From NCBI GenBank assembly GCA_002104945.1, contig MCFH01000039.1, positions 172,501 through 236,500 of the forward strand: DNA of 64,000 nt, read 5' to 3'. Both the position numbers and the translations under genes were made by a program. The number at the start of each line of letters is the position of its first letter. The first letter of the stretch is position 1. Source of the stretch: Piromyces finnis. Its lineage: Eukaryota; Neocallimastigomycota; Neocallimastigomycetes; Neocallimastigales; Neocallimastigaceae. Shown piece after piece: positions 27,986-40,471 of this stretch. The notes below the pieces were generated by a model. The model had not been told where the DNA came from. It was given only the letters and a program-made list of their open reading frames with translations, and ran no database searches.

Positions 27986-28424
27986 ATTTATCCCATATTT
28001 AAAAAAAAAAAAAAGGATAATCCTTACTTTATAAACAAAAATTCATGATATTAAATTCTGGTTAAAATTAATATTTTGAATAAACCTACTCTATCTTTTT
28101 TTTCTTTTCTTTTTGTAAATTATAAACATTTTTAAATATATCGATTATTTTTCATATTAATAGTTTTATCATATCCTTCATTAATTGTAGTATAGGTCAT
28201 TCACTTTTTTTTATCATGCATTTTAAAAAATCATTAATTAAAAATATTTAAAAAAGTCATGCATAGTCAAAAAAAAAAAAAAAAAATTTAAAAAATAAAA
28301 ATAAAAATGAAAAATAAATTATTATATTATCATTTTGATATCTTTTTTTTTTTTTTTATTATTATTATTAATGTTAATATTTAAATATTTTTTTTTAAAA
28401 GGTATATATATTATATGACAAGGT
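27986..28424. other. Convergent intergenic region
   Basis: Between the 3' ends of the coiled-coil-like gene and the ZGRF1-like gene. Only A/T tracts seen. Confidence 0.5.
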
Positions 28425-28760
28425 TTAAACGTTAATTAAAGTATAAAAATCATTTGGTTTTAATATTCCATTTTCAGCATCTATATTTATAGAAATATAA
28501 ATAGATAGATAGATACATTATTTATAAAGATGATATAATTAAATTCAATAATTAATTAAATATATAAAAATATAAAAACTTACGTTGACAATGTTCTGTA
28601 ATAATATTTTTCCATATAACACTGAATTTTATTAAATTTGTTTTATTCCCCACCAGAACAAGATGACTAAAGAGAGTGTATTATATTAATAACATAGATA
28701 TAATTATTTATTCATTAATGTAAACATATAAACCATTATATTTATTTTATATCAATTATG

Positions 28761-28791
<31 letters not shown>

Positions 28792-31700
28792 TAGATATAA
28801 ATATGAATAAACTTACTTTTTTGCACGTGTAATGGCAACGTTAACACGACGATCAGAATCAATAAATTCAGAGGAATTACTTTTAACAATCGATAAGAAA
28901 ATAATTGATTTTTCTGCACCTTGAAAAGCATCCACTGTAGATACCTGAATCATTTTAATTTTATCTATAGGATTTGAACCAAGACGGTTCTTTTCATTCA
29001 TATAGGTGAGTTATAAAATGTGTCATTATTATCTATTTTCAAAGATTGTAATAATAGTGGTATAAATGAAAAAAAAAAAAAAAGATCATTCATTAAAATT
29101 ACCTTTATTAAATCAGCTTGTCCTTTATCTATAATTTTATTGTCATTATAAAGGATAGTCAATTTTAAATTAATAAATGATATTTTAATAAAAAAAATAA
29201 TTATATTAAAAAAAAAAAAAAATTTTACATAATGATATGACACCAATATCTTCTCCATTTATACCATTTTCCACTAATTTTTCAATAGATTTTACAATAA
29301 AATCAGCTTCAGAAGGATTTATAAAACTTGAAAATTGTGATTTCCCCATACTATTGATATCAACAAAACATAATATTGGGAATTTTTCACATAATTCTTC
29401 TGGTAATTCCGATTTTCTACCATTGATTAGTTTATTTTCATAAAATAGACAATTACTTTTTTTTTTTTTTTTAAAATACATAATTATATATATATATTTT
29501 AATTCCATTAATATATTTAAAATTAAAAATAAGGTATTTATTAAAATTAGAACATTAAAAAAATTTAAAGAAAAATAAAAAAAAAAAAAAAAACTCTTTA
29601 CCTTATATTAGATATTGTTGGATGACACTATAGATTATTGTTTTATTTTAATTTGATTTTATTATAAACAAAAAAAAAAAAAAAAAAAAAAAAATTGAAA
29701 TATTTAATTTTTTTTATCTTTTATTATTAATTTGGATAAATAATTTATTAAAAAAAATATAGATAGATAGATAGATAGATAGATTTTAATAATTACTCTA
29801 TATTGGGTTCTTAAAAGAATAGGATGACATTGACAAAGTGCCAATCTTTCAAAAAGAGTTCTATCCAAACCTTTATTCACTGGATCTTTATCATAGGCTG
29901 AATTTGTAGTGATAGTTGGAGATAATTGTTTTGGATCACCTACTAATAATAACTTTTCACTTTGAAATCGACAAATAGGCATTAATGAAAGTGGTTCAAT
30001 AAATTGAGAACATTCATCCAATATTACAATAGGTACTTTAGTATTATCTAATATTTCAAAAGAAGAAGCGATACAAGTAGTTGCAATCAAAAAAGATTGA
30101 TGAATATTATTTCGATTTTCATTTTTTTTAAATTTTTTAATTGTTTCTTGAATATATTTAACTTCTTTTGGGGAAAGATCATCACATTTTAATAAACTAT
30201 TTAATTCTTCAATATCTTTTTTTTTTTTTTAAAAAAAAAGAATTATTATTTTAATGAAAGAAAGAAAGAAAAAAAAAAAAAACATTTTTATTTTAATTAT
30301 CAATATTATTAAATTATAATATTTAATAATTAAACAATAAATTTTTATTATTTTCTATGGATTCCTATCCAATATACATTTTGTATATTAATCATAATAC
30401 TACCTACCTTCATTTCCTTTACTAATTTGGGCAGCATAGGGTAATAGAGGTCTTGCAATTTTTTTCAAACTTTTAAAATGTTTACGAATAAAAAAAAGAT
30501 TAATAATATAGAATAAGAAAAAAAAAAAAAGTATTTATTATTCTATTATTATAATTACCTTCCAACACGAACAAAATTTTTAAAATCAAATTTTTCCATT
30601 AAATACTATAATAGATTATATATGAATAGAAATATTAACACAATTATATAGATATAAAAAGGAATAAAAGCATGAATATATACTTTACCAACAAAATTCT
30701 ATCAACAGCAACTAATAAATTTTTAAATTTATAAAAATTTTTTTTCAAGAAAAAATTATTATATATGATAAATATTTATGTTTATCTTGTTTAAGATATA
30801 TTATTTTCCTTACCATTTGTCATTGACGATATTAATATTTTAAAATTGGTTTTTAGATTTATAAATCCAGAAATGTAGGATCGATAGAGGAAGAAAATTA
30901 TGATACTAATTAATAAACTATTTAATGATTAAATAATATTATAATAATGATAAAATATTAATAGAGTTATATATATATATATATATATTTATTTTTTCAT
31001 TAATCCTAATATCTTAAAAAAAAAAAAAAAAAAAAAAACCTTTTTCCTGCACCAAAAACACCATGAACTAATGTGATAGGACTTTTCGATGATGTTTTTA
31101 AACTTTCAACAAATGTTCTTAATACTGTTTCTTGGTCTTCATTCAATTTATATTGAATAACAATATCATTTAAGAAATCATCTAGTTCCGGTATTTTTTT
31201 TTCATTAATTAAAGAAACCATGGACGGTGAATTAAATCGACTTTTATCATTTTTTTTCTTCATAGTATTACTATAATTTAATAAATATGGCAAAACAGAT
31301 GATTTTGTTAAATTGGTTCGTAAATTACTTAATATGATTTCCTAATTATTTATAATTAAATATTAATAATAATAATAATAATAAAAAGGCATTTGTAAAT
31401 TTAGTAAAGAAAAAAAAAAGATTGAAATTATATATATATTATAATAGGATTATTAAAAATTGTTTTTTTTTTATTACTTCTGTATTGATATTAATGGTTC
31501 GAATGGCACAAACGTGAAATATTGGTTTTTTACTTAAAGTTAGATATTTTGAAACTTCAATATCCGTTTTACTTATTGGTTCAACCTTTTCCAAAATAAG
31601 CATTCAAAATAAAATAGAGTATAATAATACATTTCAATAGGTATTAGATAAATTATTAAAGGTATAATGAATAAGTGAATAAAAAAAAAAAAGATAAAAT

Positions 31701-33168
31701 ACTTCTACTGCTGAATTTCCATTGGGACCATAAAATACACTTTTTGCTAAAAAAGTTGTATTTTTTTCAAAATTTTTATTTATTGAAATAATCCATATGT
31801 CATCCTTGGAATAGGCAGATGATTTTTCTTTTTTAGCAATAGTTAATAAATAATTACAATTATTATTCTTTTTTTTAAATTTTAAAAATACCGGTTGAAA
31901 TCGACTAAAATAAATAAATAAATAAATAAAAATTAAGAGTAAATTTTTTTTTTCTTTTCTTTTTTTTTATATATAAAAACTTTGTTTATGTGCGAAAATC
32001 AAATTTAATACACTACGTTAATATACAGTCAGAATAAAAATTTATGCCATTTGAACGATAAGAACTTTCATTCAATAGAGGTAAAGATCTAAATTTAATG
32101 GCGAGTTTGGATAATTCTATTTGAATATTTTCTATAATAGCTTTTCTAAAGGCTTCTTGATATTCATGTACATTTGGCTATATTTTTTATATAATTAATT
32201 TATATATTTCAAAATATTAATAATTAAAAAAATGAAAAAAAAAAATTGTTAAAAAAAAAAGAGGTATAGTTAATATTAACAACTTAATAGGCATACAAAA
32301 TTAACTGGAATAATTGCATTTCTTATTAAATTGTTATTATTAATTTCTAAGCATTCTTCTGAAGAAGGAAAATAGAGTTCTGATTTATTCAAATCATTTT
32401 CACTTTGTTTCTTATTATATTTATCATTGTTGGATAGTGTGCTTTTGTTTTTTTGATTATTATAAGAGGTTATGGAATTATTACTTGCACTGACAATATT
32501 TGAATTATTATTCGAAATACTATTGTTATTGAATGAATTTATATGATTATTTCTGTTATTATTATCATTATTACTATGCTTATCACTGTAGTTGTACATT
32601 ATATTATATTTATTATTTTGATGGTTTTCGCTAGTTAACTTTATATCTTTTCTGCTTAATACGTTAATATTAGAATATTCCATTGCATCGTCTTTATTTA
32701 TATTTTGATTGTTAAATTTTTTAGTATTATAATTATTTTCGATACTATTATTATTAAATTGGAGTTGTCTTGAATTTTCAATTTGTATTTCCTTTGAATT
32801 CAAATTAGAATTGTTGTTGTTGTTGTTGTTAAAACTATTGAAGCGTTCATCATCATCATTATTCGTATTCATGGTATTGTCATTATTTAGAGACGGTAAA
32901 TTTGTATTATTATAATTCTTCAAAATAATATATATTAAATATTAGGAAATAAATCAATTATATAATGTTAATTTTTGGCTATATAGATTTTTTAAATTAA
33001 TGATTATACAAAAAATTACTTTATTTGTATTATTTATATTTTGAGATAAAGGTTTTGGTGTTGGAATTTGAGAATTGGGAAAGAGAGATAGTAATTGAGA
33101 AATTGACCTTGAATTTGAAGGAATTTTATTATTTTCTTTTTTCTTTATAATTTTATTTAATATTGGAA

Positions 33169-33201
<33 letters not shown>

Positions 33202-33924
33202 TACTACTACTACTTTTATTATTGTATGGTATATCATTTACAATCTTTTCCTAAAATAAAAAAGAATTATATTTCAAATATTTAATTAAATACAAGAAAT
33301 TATTATTAATAGTACTATAAAATACTTTATTTTAATAATAATAATAAATTATAATTCATTTTAAATTTATTGGTATTAATAAAGATAAAAAGAAAAAAAC
33401 ACTATTATAATTACATTTTGAATGTTCTTTTCATTACTTTGATTTGAATTAAAAGTATTTTGTATAATGGATTGGGGAAGAACAACATATTTATCAAATT
33501 TTATTTCTTCTTCTAGTGCTATCTCTACACCAATTCCATAATAACTATTATTTTTTTAAAAAAAAAAAAAAAAGATAAAATGTATTAAGAAATTTACTAC
33601 AAATTATATATTTTTATACACTATATATATATACACTATATTATTTTTTTTTTATTTAATTATTTACCTGTCAATTTTTTTATTCTCTTCATCATATAAA
33701 TAAGCCTTGCTTCCATTTGGAAAGTAGGTCATAAAACCATCTTTCCATGATTTATTCTTTTAATAAAATATATTCAATTTATTTAATTTCAAATGTATGG
33801 ATTTCAGAATTTAATTTGAATTTATTATGTGTAATTTTTTAAATAATTATAATTGGTAAAAACATACCTTTTTGTTTATTTGATTTGAATATAAAACTTC
33901 ATACTTTATTCCACTAAATTCCAT
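28425..33924 (-). CDS. zgrf1: ZGRF1-like superfamily 1 DNA helicase
   Basis: Twenty-exon model in transcript order: 33924-33868, 33756-33668, 33544-33415, 33250-33020, 32917-32297, 32177-32017, 31904-31703, 31585-31478, 31341-31040, 30905-30814, 30711-30689, 30605-30559, 30469-30408, 30215-29797, 29627-29602, 29455-29229, 29128-29103, 28989-28817, 28666-28584, 28480-28425; 3135 nt, 1044 residues. Residues 1-75 form a DUF2439 (ZGRF1/Mte1 N-terminal) domain: EVLYSNQ, KSWKDGFMTYFPNGSKAYLYDEE. An Asn-rich linker of ~280 residues follows. The helicase core has Walker A HGVFGAGKS (about 626-634), TNVAVDR, Walker B VILDECSQ (775-778 region), GDPKQLSPT, RTQYRCHPTIS, VSTVDAFQGAE and RRVNVAITRAK, the order seen in ZGRF1. 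I see no CxxC-type GRF zinc finger between linker and helicase. In vertebrates ZGRF1 works with RAD51 in recombination and crosslink repair. The junction before 28989 is the least certain. Confidence 0.87.
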
Positions 33925-34445
33925 TGAATTAATACTAAAATTTTATGCATATTATCTATGTTTTTTTTTTTTTTTACAATAATAGGGATTATTATATCAA
34001 CTTAAGAAAACTTTATTAAATTATTGATAGAAAGGAATTTTATAAATTAGTAATTTTAAATTCTTTGAACTATGGATATCTAACGTAATGTTGCTTTTTT
34101 TTTTTTATTAATTAAGATTTCAAATTAAAAGAAAAAAGTGAATTTCAAATGATTATCTATAAAGCTATTATTCATTTTTTTTTTTTTTTTTTTTTATTCC
34201 TTTATTATTATTATTATTTAGAAAAGGAATGGTGGTTAAGCATAAACTATAAAATATGGCTAATGAAATTTTGTATGTTCATTCTACAAGAAATTTATTA
34301 AGAAATATAAAAATGATGTGGCAATTGAATAATAATTAATAAATTGTTACGTTTGAATGTAAAAGAAGAAATTTTTTTATATTTTTTATAAAAAAAAAAA
34401 AAAAAATTTGTCATACTTTAAAATAATTACAAATAAAAAAAATAA
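33925..34445. promoter_or_regulatory. Shared 521-bp divergent promoter region, zgrf1/rmi1
   Basis: The start codons of the ZGRF1-like and RMI1 genes face away from each other across this gap. Poly-T (near 33960, 34100 and 34170-34197) and poly-A runs flank a slightly more complex middle at about 34220-34330. No motif recognised; the shared-promoter role is inferred from layout. Confidence 0.5.
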
Positions 34446-35300
34446 ATGTTTGATAATATAGTTATTAATCCAGAATGGTTAAGGCATTGTAAAGATTATT
34501 GCAAATCAATGAATTTAAACGATCATGATACCTCATTAGAAATATATAAAAATTTTATTCATTCTGATTTAAAGACTTCACTATCTGAACCTAAACTTCC
34601 AGAAAATTCAAATACATTAACCACCCAAAAAATAGATAAAATATACCTTCTTCAAATTATAGATATTGTTGAAATTGGAATATCATCGCAAAGTATTTTA
34701 CAAGAAATAGAAGATTTAATTTCGGAAAGAAAAACAAATCCTTCAAAACCAATTAATTTAAAAAAAAGTATGTTAAAATTGACACTATCTGATGGACAAC
34801 GAATAATATATGCTATTGAAAATTCACCTATTCAACAATTTCATTTAGATATGCATCTAGGTGCGAAAATGTATGTCAAACATGCTGAAGCTGTTAGAGG
34901 TGTTCTCCTTCTCAATCCACATAATATTGAATTTTTAGGTGGTTATATCCAAAATCTTTTTCAAAATGATATTCTAACCTATCTACAGGAAAAATTAAAA
35001 GACATATTAAAGTATGTACTATTTTTTTTATTAATAAAAAAGAATTTCAAAGATTTTAAATTTAAAAAAAAAAAATATTATTTTTATATTTATTCTCAAT
35101 AGAAATATTAGCCCTATTTATATTATTATTCTTATTAGTATTATTATTTTACTAATTAATATGTATATGGGTGTATATTTAACAACCATAGGAATGGAAA
35201 TAAAAAGAGAATAGTCAAAAATATACGTACAATTACTTTTAATAATGACAATAATAATAACAATAATAATAGTAGCAATAAAAGAATAAGAACGGCTTAA
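34446..35300 (+). CDS. rmi1: RMI1, OB-fold subunit of the RecQ/BLM-Top3 complex
   Basis: Two exons, 34446-35011 and 35192-35300; 675 nt, 224 residues. The N-terminal DUF1767 helical part is seen at NPEWLRHCKDYC and in KIYLLQIIDIVEIGISSQ. It is followed by the RMI1 OB fold: LKLTLSDGQRIIYAIENSPI, the DMHLGAKMYVK strand and RGVLLLNPHNIEFLGGYI. RMI1 stabilises topoisomerase III with a RecQ helicase to dissolve double Holliday junctions. The length matches the short yeast form (about 240 residues) and lacks the second OB domain and C-terminal extension of the animal protein. The tail is basic with an Asn run. It is divergent from the ZGRF1-like helicase, whose product belongs to the same recombination-control field. 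Confidence 0.88.
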
Positions 35301-35830
35301 AGTTAAACAATAAAAAAAAAAAAAATAAAAATAAAAAAATGTATAAATTTAGTTATACATTTTAAATAAATAAAACATATCAAATAAATTAATTCAGTAA
35401 AGATTATCAATTTCAAAATGTATGAAATGGATTATCTTAAAATATATCTATTAACTTGAATTTCAATAAAATAACCAATACTATCCGATTAAAAACAACA
35501 AACCATTATTTTTATATATCAAACGTATACTATATTTTGTATATATTTTTAAAAAAACATTTTTATTTTTTTAATTAATCTTTTATCTTTTATATACTTG
35601 AAGAAGAAAAAAAGTATATATTTCAAAAAAAAAATAATTTAAGACATGTGTAAGATTTTTATAATATTAATAAAAAGTATACTATTATTAATATATAGTT
35701 TTTTAAATAAATAAATGTGAAAAAAATCAGATTAAAAAACATATATATATTAGGATTTATTTTATTTTATTTTTTTCTCTTTCATAAGGATATATAAAAA
35801 AAAAAAAAAAAAAAAGAACTTTAATATTAT
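35301..35830. other. Convergent intergenic region
   Basis: Between the 3' ends of rmi1 and ppwd1. A/T tracts only; presumably both 3' UTRs. Confidence 0.5.
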
Positions 35831-37755
35831 TTATTGAATATCAATACTCAATATTTTAACTTCATTGTATGGTTTATCTTGTTTATCTGTTTTAACATTT
35901 TCAATTTTATGAATAACATCCATACCAGCTGTAGCACGACCGAAAATAGAGTGCTTATTATCTAACCAAGGCTATAGTATTCAATATTTATTTTTATAGA
36001 ATAAAGGAAAAATTAGTTTTTGATATAGAAATAGATATTTATAATTTTTTTTTTTTTCTTAGAATATATATACTCAAAAAATGAATATTTTTTGAATATA
36101 AATTATTTTTTTAATTGAATAAAATATACATTCAACTTACTGTTGGAACAACGGTAATAAAGAATTGACTAGCATTTGTATTTGGACCAGCATTAGCCAT
36201 ACTTACAGTGTATGGTCTATCATGCTTAATAGCTTTATGGAATTCATCTTCAAAATCGTGACCCCAGTAACTATCACCACCAGTACCATCTCCTAATGGA
36301 TCACCTGTTTGAATCATAAAACCTTTAATAACACGATGGAATATAACATTGTTGTAATATCCTTTCTTTGACAATCCAACAAAGTTTTCAACGGCCTTTG
36401 GAGCATATTCTGGGAATAATCTTATATGAATATCACCCATAGTTGTATGAATAGTTGCTTGTGAACCTAATGAATGCTTCAATGATGAAGTAGATAATGA
36501 AGCAACAGTTTGTTCTTCTCTTGATGGTTTTTCATTGAAGATATCACGACCAATACCATCTGGAGTTTCCTCACTAAATAAAGTTGATAAAATTTAATTA
36601 GTATATCCGTTATATTATTATTCATTATTTATTATAGTATTATAGTGTTAGAGATTAAAACTCTTTTATTGTTTATCATAGTATTATAGTGTTATAGTAA
36701 ACCTCTTTTTATTATTATTATTCAATAGATATATTTTAATTTGTTAAATAAAATTAAACTTACGAATCTGGTTCTCTCTTGGAAAAGAGGTAGAAACGAT
36801 TTCTTTTATATGCTGTACAGAATAATGTAGGATCTCTTAACTCACTTTCTTTAAATAATTGATTATCAGATGCTGCCATAGCCTATTTAATAAAGATTGA
36901 TTTAGTATTTTTAATTATTTTATTATGTTTTTGTTTTAATAAAGATTTTTTTTTTTTTTTTTTTTTTTTGTATAGATTTTAATAATTTATAAAGAAAAAA
37001 AAAAAAAAGATACATACCAATGTAATGATATTCTTTTTCTTTGGAGCACCTTGATAAAGACTAATATTCATAAATCTTTGAGTTTCCATTTTACCAATTA
37101 ATCTGGAAACTTTGTTTGTTTTCAAGTTACATACTTTAATACCAAATAATGTTGGATATAATAAAAAGTTACTAGAATCATCAAATACTAATAAAAGTAA
37201 TAATAATTGTTAGATCAATTTTTTTTTTTTCATTTTTATTAATACTTTTTCTATATTTTATTAAACTTTATTCTTACTAGCATTGACAGTTGAAGCTTGT
37301 CCACCATTTAGTTTCTGTATTTCTTTTTCTAAAGCTAATCTTCTACCAAATTCCATATCATCTAATTTATTACCAGCGGTACCTGCTTGTTGCATTTCAC
37401 TAACAACTTCCAAACTTTCATCATATATTCTATAAAGTTTTCCTGTTTTAAACTTGAATACTCTTAATTTTCTATCACCAAATCCAAAAGTAACAAATTT
37501 TGAATAATCTGGTGAAAATTGTAATGATGTTGGAACTGTATGATTCTAGTAGTGTTAAAAATTATAGGTAAAAAAAAAAAAAAAAAAAAAAAACAATGGA
37601 AATTATAGAGTATAAAGTATGATTAAATGGCGTGCCGATTTAAAGCATTTTTATAAATTAAATTGAATAATGAATTAGTAATGGCAAATACACAATGATA
37701 CTTTATAAATTATAATAATAATAATAATTATTATTATTATTATTATTATCATTAC

Positions 37756-37800
<45 letters not shown>

Positions 37801-39501
37801 CATTACTATTATTATTATTATTATTATCATCATTATTATGTAAATTATTATATATTATATACATATGTATATGTTTTTTTTTTAGGATTTAAAAAAAAAA
37901 AAAAAAAAAAAGAATTTTAAAAAAAATTTTTTAATATTCATTACCTTTTTAAAGGTATATAAATCAGTATCACTTTTATATGTCCAAGCAATCGTTGGTG
38001 GTTTTGGTTGATTAAATTTTTCATCTGGGTTAGGTTGCCAGTATTCAATCATACCTCCATCATCAACACTAACTACAACATCATCCACTGGATTATATTC
38101 TATAATGCTTACTGGTTGAGAATGAAGTTTATCGATAGTATATAATATACTTCCATCACCCTTTCCATCATAAACATTGATAATAGGTTTTTCACGATCT
38201 GAACTTTTTTTTTTTTTTAATAATTTTTATTTTTAAATTTATATTGTATATTATATATATATATCCATATCCATATAAAATAGAATGTTATTATAAGTAT
38301 AGAAAATTTATAGATATATCATTCAATGTAATATTCCCATGATGTATAAAGCATCTTATTGAATTATATTTTATAGGTTTAAAACTTACACAGCAACTAA
38401 TAAATTTGGTTGACCTTGTTTGTAAATCCAGGAAACACATTTTGGTGAATAATCCAATGAAATCATATTAATCATATCTTTTAAAACAAAATTAGAATTT
38501 GAATTGTATATATAATATTAATAATTATTAATCTCTAATTTGGATAGAAATTTGTTTAGGAAAAAATTATAGTTTTAAAAAGAGAATTGGGAGGAATATA
38601 ATTACCAAAGTTTTCGATATCAAAAATTTTAAATCCTTTATCGACAGCAATTGTTGCTAAATATAATCCATCACTACTAACAGATAATGAAACAATAGCA
38701 CCTAAATGAGCTCTGTAATGTTTAACAAATTCAATACCTTTTTCTGTTTTCTTCCAAAATTTAATATGACCATCAATAGATGTTGTAATAATAAAATCGG
38801 TTCTATTTAACATTAGTATCATAATATGTTTTAAAGTAAAAATTTCATTTTAATTTATAATAATAAAAAAAAGTTTTATATATATTAGTTTTTTTTAAGG
38901 TTTTATATACTACCACTACTACTAATAATAATAATAATAAAATACCTACTTTTGAACAACTTTTACGAAATTAATTACATCTCTGTGCATTAAACTACGT
39001 TCATACATATCACTTGAAGGAAGACAATCCAAATATAATTTTTCATGTTTTAAAACTAATAAAGATAGAAATTTAATTTTTATATAGAAAGAATAAAATT
39101 TTGTTATAAATTATTAATTATCATTGTTTATTATTGTTATTATCATTATTGTTGTTGTTTTTGTTGTTGTTGTTATTGTTGTTAGAATAAAAGAAAGGGA
39201 AGAAGGGGAAAAAAAAACTTTTGGAAATACCTCTTTGTTTTTTATTAGTTCCAGGAGCTTCTGGCATTGGACCAATATCATCAGAATCTACAATTTTATC
39301 ATTGATAATTGACATATTTAAAAAGTATTTAATAATAATGAAAACAAAATTGAATAGGTTTATTATTAATTTTTTTGTTTATTTAACAAAGTTCTTAAAG
39401 AAAAGTTTCACCCTATCAACGTTTTATAAAATGAATTTTTAAAATTAAAATGTACCATTTTCAGATTCTTCCTTTAATTTTCTTTTATTATTATTATCCA
39501 T
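35831..39501 (-). CDS. ppwd1: PPWD1: WD40 plus cyclophilin-type peptidyl-prolyl isomerase
   Basis: Eleven exons in transcript order: 39501-39456, 39287-39231, 39055-38950, 38802-38606, 38477-38390, 38203-37945, 37545-37278, 37187-37018, 36882-36764, 36573-36141, 35971-35831; 1884 nt, 627 residues (human PPWD1 is similar in size). The N-terminal basic/acidic leader leads into [20 protein letters not shown], a PPWD1 hallmark. WD40 blades follow ([53 protein letters not shown]), then [20 protein letters not shown]. The cyclophilin domain spans about residues 472-627, with [31 protein letters not shown] and [15 protein letters not shown], so the isomerase residues are present. PPWD1 is a nuclear catalytic-spliceosome (C complex) component. 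The start at 39501 was preferred because its short exon splices in phase into the acidic leader; an alternative ATG at 39315 lies in the first intron. Confidence 0.92.
37712..37840. repeat. (AAT)n-(ATT)n quasi-palindromic microsatellite in a ppwd1 intron
   Basis: AAT units switch to ATT units near 37728, so the left part can pair with the right part. It lies in the 399-bp intron 37546-37944, the largest of the gene. Confidence 0.85.
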
Positions 39502-40471
39502 GGTATAAAATAAATAAAATAATTCTTTATTTCTATTATTGAATATAACTATAAATGTTTTATTTTTAAAAAAAAATACAAATAAATTGCTTGTTTGCTT
39601 GTTTGTTCCTTGCTTGTTTTATGGTCAAATGTCAATCCTTTCAATTTTTTAAATTTAAAAAAAAAAAAAAAAGAAAAAATTAAAATTTTTTTGATTTTCT
39701 TTTTTTTTAAATTTTCTCCAATAAAAAAATTTTTTTTTTTTTAAATTTTAAGACTTTTAACATAAAAAAAAAAGGAAAAGAAAAGAAAGGGAAATGGGAA
39801 AGAGAAAAGTGAAAAGGAATGCTGAAAACAATGCAAAAATGTTTTAAATAGTTAATAAAAAAAGGTTTTTTTTTTTACTATAAACCTTTTTTTTTTTTTC
39901 AAAAAATAAAAGACAAAATTTTATTTTAAAAAAATTAAAATGGATCATTCATTCAAAAGCATTTTTTTTTATTTTTTCTTTTAAAAATGGATTGTTTTTT
40001 TTTTTATTTTAAAAAAAATTACTACTTTACATCTATTTATTTATTTATTTATAATTGTACTTCTTTTTATTATTACCATTCGATAATTCAAAGCATTGAA
40101 AAAGTGACCTTTTTTTCATCTAAAATAAAAAAACTTTTTTTTTTTTTGAAGAATTTATTTAATTATTAATTTTTCATTCATTTATTTTTTATAATTGATA
40201 CCATTTTAATTTGTATGATCCATATATTACATTATATAATAATATATTAGTTAATATATGAGCAATTAAATTCTTATCAATAAAATTAAATTAAAAATTT
40301 TTTTTGATATAAAAGTGCACTTTTAAAAAAAAAAAGTTTACTTTTCTATTATAAAATTTCAAATTCGAAATCTAAATTTGAATTTTTAAAATATTAAAAG
40401 AAAAAAAGTGCTCACTATTTAAATAATAATAAAAAAAAAAGAAACAAACTTATAAAAGTAATTTCAAAAAA
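39502..40471. other. Divergent intergenic/promoter region
   Basis: Holds the promoters of ppwd1 (-) and the oxidase gene (+). It contains a short GCTTGTTT-type repeat at about 39590-39620 and long homopolymers. No exon seen. Confidence 0.5.

Noticed and set aside
39315-39315. ATG at 39315 as the start of ppwd1
   Set aside because: An upstream start at 39501 gives a short first exon that splices in phase to 39287. The 39315 ATG then lies within the intron, although it cannot be fully excluded.
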